NCBI RefSeq assembly: GCF_003391055.1
Contig: NZ_QUAJ01000015.1
Span: 23,504-87,503 of the forward strand
Direction of reading: 5' to 3'
Length of the DNA: 64,000 nucleotides
Source of the DNA: Psychrilyobacter piezotolerans
GTDB taxonomy: Bacteria; Fusobacteriota; Fusobacteriia; Fusobacteriales; Fusobacteriaceae
Part shown: positions 57,696 through 64,000 of the stretch, piece after piece
Layout of the letters: every line of letters starts with the position of its first letter
Numbering within the stretch: the stretch's first letter is position 1
Notes under the pieces: generated by a model
Database searches by the model: none
Told to the model about the DNA's origin: nothing
What the model saw: only the letters and a program-made list of their open reading frames with translations
Position numbers and translations under genes: made by a program

Positions 57696-59756
57696 TTAAT
57701 TGAACCACCCTTTGATTCCCTTAAATATTTTTTCAGTGATTGTGTCGGGAACCTGCCCCTTTTTAAATAAGACTTCCCTTCTGAATTCCCTGGAAGCTCT
57801 CTTTACCTCTCCACTACGGATGTCGATATTTCTACGAACTAATTCTCCGCTCCTGATATTCTTATCTATAAAATCAAATGAGGTAGGGGTATATATACCC
57901 CTATCGATCATTGTCTGATAGTAGTTTTTCCATAAAGGAACTGCCATACGTCCACCAGATGAACGGTTTGGCATGGAGGTGTTATCATCATAACCCATAT
58001 ATACCACAGTGACATAGTCAGAGGTGAACCCAGCATACCAGGCAGATCTAAAATCATTGGAAGTTCCTGTTTTTCCACCCTGGTCTACATTAAATCCAAG
58101 TTTAGAGTGTAATTTTGCTCCCCTTCCAGAACCGTATTCCACTACTTTTTCAAGCATAGAGGTCATGAGGGAGGCATCTATGGAACCATAGATATTTCTG
58201 CCTTCTAAATCCTCGTTTTCATAGATGATATTTCCATGGGTATCCTCGATTCGGGTAATAAAAGAGCTCCTGTGTGCAGTACCTCCATTGGCAAAGGGAA
58301 GGTATGAAGCAGCTAACTCCAGCGGGCTGGCACTGGTAGATCCCAGAGCTATTGTAAGGTCTTTGGTAAATTCCACATCTACCCCTGTCCGAGTAAAATT
58401 ATCTATAACATTATCTATCCCTACGTCGTTTAACAGCTTTACAGCCACTGTATTGACTGACTTTTCCAAGGATTGTATCAGGGTAATGTTTTTATATTTG
58501 GCATTACCATAGTTTTTAGGAGACCAATTACCATATTTGGTGTTGGAACCATCTATAATTTGATTCATAGTATATCCTTTTTCCAGGGCTGTATAATATA
58601 TAAAGGGCTTAAAGGTAGACCCGATCTGCCTTTTGGCATCGACACCACGATTAAAGTTGCCGGACCTGTATCCCTTTCCTCCTACAAGGCTCCTGACCTC
58701 CCCTGTCTTAGCATCTAAGGTAACCATGGCACCCTGCAGTTTTTTATTTCCTTTAAATTTTGAGTAATTTTCAAAGGTGTTCTTTGCAATTTTTTGCATC
58801 TCATTATCCAAGGTAGTGTATACTTTGAATCCACCCCGGGAAAAAATAGAGGGCTCCACCAGACCGATGAGTTTTTCTTCCACTATATCCATAAAATCAG
58901 GTGCTTTGGTAGATTCTCTTTTCCTTCTGCCGTCTTTTACGATGACTGTTGTATTTCTGTCAGGAAAAAAAGTTTTTTTATAATCGGCCTCCATAACAAA
59001 TTTATGTTTTACAGCTGCATCATATTCATCTTGGGAGATATAATTTTGATTCAACATAAGTTTTAAAATCAGATGGGTTCTTTTCATGGCAGCTTCTAAA
59101 TTTTTCCTGGGGTTATACATATTAGGTCTATTGGGAATCCCGGCCAGCATAGCACTCTCAGCCAGATTTACCTTTGAGATATCTTTATTAAATATATCTT
59201 TAGCAGCTTCCCTGACCCCGTATGATCCAGAACCAAAATAGATCTCATTGAGATATTTTTCTAAGATCTCATCTTTAGAATAAATTCTTTCGATCTCTAA
59301 TGTTATAATAAGTTCTTTGAATTTACGGGTGAATGTACGCTCGTTGGATAAAAAGGCATTTTTAGCCAGCTGTTGTGAGATGGTACTCCCGCCTTGAGCT
59401 ATCCTGCCTCTGGATAAGTTTACCAGAACAGCTTTTCCCAGCCGCCATAGGTCTACCCCATGGTGGGAATAAAATCTTCTGTCCTCCACAGAGATAAAAG
59501 CTTTTTGAAGATAGACAGGAATATCTTTCATGTCTGCATTTTCGCCTTTTTGTTTGGACAGATAGTCTACAATATTTTCATCCTTATCGTAGATTGTAAT
59601 TGGTTCCGAAGCTGTGTAGGAGGTGACTTTTCCTTTGACACTAAAATATGTAATAGTGGTCAATGCTAGGAGGGAAAAGGTTACTCCCAGGAGGGCAATA
59701 AGTATATTTTTTCTTTGTTTTCTTAAAAAATTAACAATTTTTTTTACATAGTTCAT
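57696..59756 (-). CDS. Penicillin-binding protein 1A
   Basis: The 686-aa bifunctional class A PBP is anchored by one N-terminal membrane segment (NILIALLGVTFSLLALTTITYF). The glycosyltransferase domain (about 60-240) has EDRRFYSHHGVD, GGSTISQQLAKNAFLS and KEIIT-like TFTRKFKELIITLEIERIYSK with the catalytic Glu. The transpeptidase domain has S-x-x-K in GSTFKPF (Ser nucleophile), SVN in EKSVNTVA and KTG in GGKTGTSND. It polymerises and cross-links peptidoglycan. The gene is alone on the minus strand. Confidence 0.95.
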   Translation of the reverse strand: MNYVKKIVNFLRKQRKNILIALLGVTFSLLALTTITYFSVKGKVTSYTASEPITIYDKDENIVDYLSKQKGENADMKDIPVYLQKAFISVEDRRFYSHHGVDLWRLGKAVLVNLSRGRIAQGGSTISQQLAKNAFLSNERTFTRKFKELIITLEIERIYSKDEILEKYLNEIYFGSGSYGVREAAKDIFNKDISKVNLAESAMLAGIPNRPNMYNPRKNLEAAMKRTHLILKLMLNQNYISQDEYDAAVKHKFVMEADYKKTFFPDRNTTVIVKDGRRKRESTKAPDFMDIVEEKLIGLVEPSIFSRGGFKVYTTLDNEMQKIAKNTFENYSKFKGNKKLQGAMVTLDAKTGEVRSLVGGKGYRSGNFNRGVDAKRQIGSTFKPFIYYTALEKGYTMNQIIDGSNTKYGNWSPKNYGNAKYKNITLIQSLEKSVNTVAVKLLNDVGIDNVIDNFTRTGVDVEFTKDLTIALGSTSASPLELAASYLPFANGGTAHRSSFITRIEDTHGNIIYENEDLEGRNIYGSIDASLMTSMLEKVVEYGSGRGAKLHSKLGFNVDQGGKTGTSNDFRSAWYAGFTSDYVTVVYMGYDDNTSMPNRSSGGRMAVPLWKNYYQTMIDRGIYTPTSFDFIDKNIRSGELVRRNIDIRSGEVKRASREFRREVLFKKGQVPDTITEKIFKGIKGWFN

Positions 59757-59813
59757 TGAATAATCATTCCTTTTATTTTATTTTTATCAACTATATTATA
59801 TCATAAATATAAT

Positions 59814-59844
59814 AAAAAGGAGTCAGACATCTGTCTAACCCCTT
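59814..59844 (-). terminator. Probable terminator of the DUF2914 gene
   Basis: AAAGG-GT-AGAC pairs imperfectly with GTCT-AC-CCTTT, with single-base bulges. The A-run on the left would be the U-tract for minus-strand transcription. Confidence 0.5.
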
Positions 59845-59863
59845 TCCTCATGCTTTTGACTAG

Positions 59864-60265
59864 TTATTCAACGTTAAACTCCTTTTTAGAAAGAACTTTA
59901 TCATTTTCATCCACTGCTTCTACAGACCATTTTCCAGATAAAAATAAATTTTTTCTGGACCAGGTTCTCCATCTGGGTCCTGAAATTTTCAATGGAACGG
60001 AAGCCATGAGGGTTTTTTCTCCATCCTCTTCCAGAAGATACCAATTGTGATAGATAGTTTTTTCCTTTCCTATATCTTTAAATTCTGTATAAAAATAACC
60101 CTGGGAATACAGCTTGAAAGTATCCATTGTTTTTACAGGTTCTTTTTCCACAACTTCATTGGTTAAGACTGCTCTACTGAGATAATAAGAGTTTTCCCCA
60201 TTGGGTTTTCCATAGGCTGCAAGAGTCCCAAGGATAATTAGTATAGTTAGCAATAATTTTTTCAT
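59864..60265 (-). CDS. Secreted DUF2914 protein
   Basis: The 133-aa product has a signal peptide (MKKLLLTILIILGTLAAYG). The mature part matches DUF2914: YYLSRAVLTNEVVEKEPV, YFYTEFKDIGKEKTIYHNWY, and the C-terminal GPRWRTWSRKNLFLSGKWSVEAVD, which is the most characteristic block. The family is beta-sandwich-like and exported; its function is not known. A GGGGGACAAATC stretch upstream provides the ribosome binding site. It lies upstream of the PBP1A gene in the same direction, with a gap that probably contains a terminator. Confidence 0.8.
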   Translation of the reverse strand: MKKLLLTILIILGTLAAYGKPNGENSYYLSRAVLTNEVVEKEPVKTMDTFKLYSQGYFYTEFKDIGKEKTIYHNWYLLEEDGEKTLMASVPLKISGPRWRTWSRKNLFLSGKWSVEAVDENDKVLSKKEFNVE

Positions 60266-60414
60266 GATTTGTCCCCCTTTGAAATAGTTATTATATAAAT
60301 TTCAATTGAATATAATTTATTGATATTTTAACTTTAAATTAAAAGTTTTACAAGTACTTATATAAAATTAAAACCATCTATATTTTTAATTCTTTATTTT
60401 TTTAATAAAAAAAC

Positions 60415-60443
60415 TTGTAAATACTTTGACTATGTTATATAAT
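60415..60443 (+). promoter_or_regulatory. Promoter of the iron ABC transporter operon
   Basis: TTGTAA (60415-60420) and TATAAT (60438-60443) are 17 bp apart. The region around it is AT-rich with TTAAT/ATTAA motifs, which could hide a Fur site, but no clear 19-bp Fur box is seen. Confidence 0.65.
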
Positions 60444-60516
60444 CAATACATAAAGTTTGTTAATCAAAGTTTTTAATAATGGTTTACAAATAAAATATAT
60501 TATTGGGAGGAAAGAA

Positions 60517-61587
60517 ATGAAAAAGATGAAAAAAATTATACCGTTTATAGTGTTGTCTGCCGGTTTATTAACTGGATGTTTTAAAGGTAAAGAAGAAGCA
60601 AAGGTTGTTGAAGAAACAAAAGCGCCAAAGATATCAAAAGAATTAAACATATATACACAAAGAAACTATGATATAGATAAAGCATTGATCGCAGAATTTG
60701 AAAAAGAAACTGGTATTACAGTTAATGTAGCCCACTCTGGAGCAGATGAGTTATTAAAGAAGTTAGAGATAGAAGGAAAAGATACTCCTGCTGACTTATT
60801 TATTACTGCAGATGCAGCCAGACTTGGAAGAGCAAAAGATTTAGGTTTATTGCAGCCTATAAAAGATGAAGAGGTGTTAGAATTAGTTCCTGCAAATATA
60901 AGAGATAAGGATAACTACTGGACTTCATTCACTTATAGAGCTAGAATATTTGCTTACAATAAAGAAGCTACAGATCCTTCTGTATTTTCAACATATGAAG
61001 ATTTAGCTGATCCTAAGTGGAATGGTAAGGTATTAGTAAGAAGTTCAACTAACTCATATAACCAGGCTTTAATAGCTTCTATGATTGCTGCTAATGGTGA
61101 AGAGGCAACAAGAGGATGGATTAAAGGTTTAACAGCTAATATGGCGAGAGCTCCAAAAGGAAACGACAGAGATCAGAGTAAAGCAGTAATAGCTGGGATA
61201 GGAGAAGTTGCTATAATGAACTCTTACTACCTTGGAAAAATGATCCACTCTACAGATCCTGAAGAAAGAAAAGTTGGAGAACAAATAGCTATCTTCTTCC
61301 CTAACCAAGATGACAGGGGAACTCATATCAATGTAAGTGGAATGGGAATCACAAAGCATGCAAAGAATATTGAGAATGCTGAAACATTCATCAAGTTTTT
61401 TTTAAATGAAAAATCACAAACTAGATTTGCCAATGAAAACTATGAATATCCTTCAAATAAAAATGTAAAAGCTAACGCTACAGTTCAATCATGGGGAGAT
61501 TTCAAAATCGATAACTTAACATTATCTGAATTAGGAAAAAACTATAAAAAAGGAACAATTATGGCTGACGAAGAAGGTTGGAAATAA
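60517..61587 (+). CDS. Iron(III) ABC transporter substrate-binding lipoprotein
   Basis: The 356-aa protein has a lipoprotein signal with the lipobox LLTGC (Cys at about residue 21). The mature protein is a FutA/FbpA-type ferric-binding protein: ELNIYTQRNYDIDKALIAEFE at the N-terminus, PADLFITADAARLGRAKDLGL, and the tyrosine pair NSYYLGKMI, which ligates Fe3+ in the family. The C-terminal TLSELGKNYKKGTIMADEEGWK is typical. GGGAGG precedes the ATG at 60517; the ATG at 60457 has no site. It heads a three-gene operon with permease and ATPase. Confidence 0.92.
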   Translation: MKKMKKIIPFIVLSAGLLTGCFKGKEEAKVVEETKAPKISKELNIYTQRNYDIDKALIAEFEKETGITVNVAHSGADELLKKLEIEGKDTPADLFITADAARLGRAKDLGLLQPIKDEEVLELVPANIRDKDNYWTSFTYRARIFAYNKEATDPSVFSTYEDLADPKWNGKVLVRSSTNSYNQALIASMIAANGEEATRGWIKGLTANMARAPKGNDRDQSKAVIAGIGEVAIMNSYYLGKMIHSTDPEERKVGEQIAIFFPNQDDRGTHINVSGMGITKHAKNIENAETFIKFFLNEKSQTRFANENYEYPSNKNVKANATVQSWGDFKIDNLTLSELGKNYKKGTIMADEEGWK

Positions 61588-61591
61588 GCCA

Positions 61592-63211
61592 ATGAATTTA
61601 AAATCATTCAAGAGGAATCTAAATATTAATTTAGATTCCTGGCTTTTTATAAGCATAATATTATCTTTCTTCCTGTTAGCCCCCATTATAATTTTGTTTA
61701 CGAGTTTAGCTGGACAAAATATAGAAACCTTTACCCATATAGCAAAAACTCTTTTACCGGAATATATAAGAAACAGCTTTACAATAGCCTTATTTACCGG
61801 TTTATTTACTATGGTTATAGGTGTATCTGCAGCCTGGATCTTGACCATGTATGAATTTAAATTTTCTAAATTTTTTAATATTGTGCTGATTCTGCCGTTA
61901 GCAATACCTACCTACATCGCAGGATATGTATATTCCGGGATTTTTTCCTATACGGGAATAATCAGCAGAACTGCCAGGAATTTATTTGGATACAATTTAA
62001 ATTTGGATATTATGAATATATACGGAGTTATCTTTATATTTACATTTTTCCTCTATCCCTATGTATTTATCATAGCCAGATCATTCTTTGCCAAACAATC
62101 ACTATCGATGTTGGAAGCGGCAAAAGTATTGGGGAAATCTGACACTGAGACATTTTTCTTGGTAGTCCTGCCCCTGGCGAGAACAGCTGTCATAGGAGGA
62201 GTTACCCTGGTTATAATGGAGGTGTTGAGTGCCTTTGGATTGCCTAGTTATTTCGGTGTACAGACCTTTAGTACAGGAATATTCAGAACCTGGTTGGCCT
62301 TAGGAGATACAGATTCTGCTATAACTTTAGCGATTATTCTTATGACATTGATTTTTACAATCATCTTAATAGAAAAAAAATCCAGGGGAAGAAGACAGTA
62401 TTCTTTTACTAATACCAAGATCAGACCCATAAATAAAAAGCCACTTTCGGCTAAACATAGTGTTATAGCTGTTGTTGTCTGTATGATTCCCATATTATTT
62501 GGGGTTATAATTCCACTTCTACAATTGATTTCATGGTCATTTATGACCTATGGGGATGTTTTAAATTATAAATTAATAAAAATTATAAAAAATACATTTT
62601 CTATAGGAATTGCAGGTGCTATATTGGCAACCATGATGGCGGTTATTATCTCAAATACATCCAGGTTAAAAAAAGGAAAAATTTCTAAGACCCTGTCTAA
62701 ATTAACTACAATAGGATATTCTATTCCGGGGGCCGTAATAGCCATTGGAGTTATGACATTCTTTATCTTTGTAGATAAAAAGATATTGGGACAGAAAGTA
62801 TTTTACGGAACCTTATTTTTAATGGTATTTGCTTATGTAATAAGATATTTAGCTGTGGCATATAACAGCGTGGAAAGTGGATTTGACAAGGTAGGGATAA
62901 AATTTCATGAAGCATCCAGGAGTTTAGGGTATGGAAAGACCAAAACATTCTTTGCAGTGGATTTGCCTATGATAAAGGGAAGTATAATAGGAGCGGTAAT
63001 CTTAACATTTTTAGAGATTATAAAAGAATTACCCCTTACCTTAATTTTGAGGCCATTTAATTTTGAAACATTATCCACCTATGCGAAACGATATGCTGAT
63101 GATGAGATGGTACAGCATAGTGCTATACCATCTATTATTCTTATTTTAATTGGAATATCAATAATTATATTCTTTGAGACGATAAAAAAAAAGAAAGAAA
63201 AAAAGAAATAA
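61592..63211 (+). CDS. Iron(III) ABC transporter permease
   Basis: The 539-aa FbpB-type protein is a fusion of two permease halves with about twelve hydrophobic segments. The two EAA loops that contact the ATPase are EAAKVLGKSDTETFFLVVLPLAR (about 178-200) and EASRSLGYGKTKTFFAVDLPMIKG (about 440-463). It starts 4 bp after the binding protein gene and ends 13 bp before the ATPase gene, so the operon order is binding protein, permease, ATPase. The highly charged C-terminus (KKKKEKKK) is unremarkable for the cytoplasmic end. Confidence 0.93.
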   Translation: MNLKSFKRNLNINLDSWLFISIILSFFLLAPIIILFTSLAGQNIETFTHIAKTLLPEYIRNSFTIALFTGLFTMVIGVSAAWILTMYEFKFSKFFNIVLILPLAIPTYIAGYVYSGIFSYTGIISRTARNLFGYNLNLDIMNIYGVIFIFTFFLYPYVFIIARSFFAKQSLSMLEAAKVLGKSDTETFFLVVLPLARTAVIGGVTLVIMEVLSAFGLPSYFGVQTFSTGIFRTWLALGDTDSAITLAIILMTLIFTIILIEKKSRGRRQYSFTNTKIRPINKKPLSAKHSVIAVVVCMIPILFGVIIPLLQLISWSFMTYGDVLNYKLIKIIKNTFSIGIAGAILATMMAVIISNTSRLKKGKISKTLSKLTTIGYSIPGAVIAIGVMTFFIFVDKKILGQKVFYGTLFLMVFAYVIRYLAVAYNSVESGFDKVGIKFHEASRSLGYGKTKTFFAVDLPMIKGSIIGAVILTFLEIIKELPLTLILRPFNFETLSTYAKRYADDEMVQHSAIPSIILILIGISIIIFFETIKKKKEKKK

Positions 63212-63224
63212 GGGGGTAATAATC

Positions 63225-63944
63225 ATGAATTATATAGATTCAAAAAGTTTATATTTTAGATATAGAAATTCTACTGAAGATGTTTTGAAAAATGTAGATT
63301 TTAACGCAAATAAGGGAGAGATAACTGCAATTATAGGGGAGAGTGGAAGTGGAAAATCTACCCTTTTACGTATTTTAGCGGGGCTGGAAGTTCCACAAAA
63401 AGGAGAATTGGCTATCAATGACAGGGTTCTTATAGATGAGGAAATATTTATTCCTGTGGAAAAAAGAGGGATTGGGATGGTATTTCAAGATTATGCTCTT
63501 TTCCCCCACCTATCTGTAGAAAAAAACATCTTGTTTGGTATGAATAAGATGAAGAAAGAATCAGCTTCTAAGAGAACTTGCGAAGTATTAGATTTGGTTA
63601 GTATGAAAGAATTTATAAAGAGATATCCCCATGAATTGAGCGGAGGACAGCAGCAGAGAGTTGCCCTGGCACGTGCTTTGGCTCCTAAGCCGGGAGTTAT
63701 CCTTTTAGATGAACCATTTTCAAATCTAGATGCCAACCTCCAGGGGAAGATAAGAAATGAATTAAAAACTATATTAAAAACCAGTGGAGAAACTGCCATT
63801 TTTGTGAGCCATGATAAGGATGATTTAGAGATAGCAGACAGGGTTGTTATACTGAATAAGGGTGAAGTCATTCAGACGGGAACCCCTGCAGATATATTTG
63901 AAAATCCTAAAAATGAATATGTGAGGCATATTTTAGGCATATGA
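63225..63944 (+). CDS. Iron(III) ABC transporter ATP-binding protein
   Basis: The 239-aa ATPase powers the FbpB-type permease. Walker A is GESGSGKSTLL; the Q-loop is in GMVFQDYALFPHL; the ABC signature is HELSGGQQQRVALARAL; Walker B is VILLDEPFSNLD; the switch His is in IFVSHDKDD. At 239 aa it lacks the C-terminal regulatory domain of FbpC from other bacteria (about 350 aa). AGGGGGTAA lies before the ATG. Confidence 0.94.
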   Translation: MNYIDSKSLYFRYRNSTEDVLKNVDFNANKGEITAIIGESGSGKSTLLRILAGLEVPQKGELAINDRVLIDEEIFIPVEKRGIGMVFQDYALFPHLSVEKNILFGMNKMKKESASKRTCEVLDLVSMKEFIKRYPHELSGGQQQRVALARALAPKPGVILLDEPFSNLDANLQGKIRNELKTILKTSGETAIFVSHDKDDLEIADRVVILNKGEVIQTGTPADIFENPKNEYVRHILGI

Positions 63945-63967
63945 TTAGATAATGAAAAAAATATTAT

Positions 63968-64000
63968 TAAAAAAACAGAGGAGGTTTGCCCTATTAGGGC
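63968..64000 (+). terminator. Start of a terminator, cut by the window end
   Basis: An A-run, then GAGGAGGTTTGCCCT-ATT-AGGGC at the last base; GCCCT/AGGGC begins a stem whose remainder would pair with GAGGAGGTTT. It would end the iron transporter operon. Confidence 0.7.

Overview
The window is AT-rich bacterial DNA with an outer-membrane, anaerobic, fermentative gene set: a Kdo-pathway isomerase (KdsD), a very large type V autotransporter, undecaprenyl/lipid synthesis genes, an Rnf-like electron-transfer locus, a 2-hydroxycarboxylate/Na+ transporter with its two-component system, and PTS sugar uptake. Gene content, codon use and the autotransporter style suggest Fusobacteriota, of the Ilyobacter/Propionigenium/Psychrilyobacter kind. 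That placement is inference from gene content; no rRNA is present.

Layout. 0-5.5 kb: DnaQ-like exonuclease, a secreted protein of unknown function, a GT2 glycosyltransferase, an HxlR regulator, a YczE-type membrane protein and an iron-dependent alcohol dehydrogenase. 5.8-9.6 kb: hslO, a TatD nuclease, a doubly broken GxxExxY gene, an RlmA-like methyltransferase and acpS, separated by short dispersed intergenic repeats. 9.7-13.9 kb: a compact redox island with two paralogous secreted FMN-binding proteins, RnfC, a fused RnfD-RnfG protein carrying three extra DG[ST]GGAT motifs at its C-terminus, and a NuoE-like 2Fe-2S protein. 13.9-20.7 kb: a stand-alone SRA-like protein, birA, a K+-channel-like protein, mnmA, a lipoprotein, an orphan low-GC gene, a 58-aa ferredoxin, kdsD, a 66-aa DUF1858-type gene whose first redox Cys codon is UGA (probable selenoprotein), and a TauE-type permease. 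21-30.9 kb: brnQ, an EamA permease, tyrS behind a Tyr-rich leader peptide and attenuator, a glutaredoxin-like protein, a DcuS/DcuR-like pair with a 2HCT transporter, and an MscS channel.

31-40 kb: a flavodoxin-like gene with an early TGA, an unusually long prepilin-like protein, then a maltose locus (LacI regulator, ROK glucokinase, GH13 alpha-glucosidase, PTS IIBC, MapP-like phosphatase) with a perfect 18-bp operator. The enzymes form a coherent route: PTS uptake to maltose 6'-phosphate, dephosphorylation to maltose, hydrolysis to glucose, then phosphorylation. 40-45 kb: a 1471-aa autotransporter with thrombospondin-type-3-like Ca2+ repeats encoded by 225-bp tandem DNA repeats; its start abuts an IS256-family transposase remnant. 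45-52.5 kb: a colinear envelope and housekeeping cluster (patatin, uppS, cdsA, dxr, metallophosphoesterase, SGNH hydrolase, thymidylate kinase, rseP) ending in a terminator and an opposing tRNA-Arg(CCU). 52.8-64 kb: a DUF819 permease, a Qnr-like pentapeptide protein, an OPT transporter with a PqqD-like protein, PBP1A, a DUF2914 protein and an Fbp-type iron ABC transporter.

The most notable items are the UGA-containing DUF1858 gene with a hairpin like a SECIS element and a consensus promoter, the complete ribosome-mediated tyrosine attenuator in front of tyrS, and the reduced Rnf-type flavin electron-transfer island with a multi-motif tail. All calls rest on reading the sequence and recalled family signatures; no database search was run.
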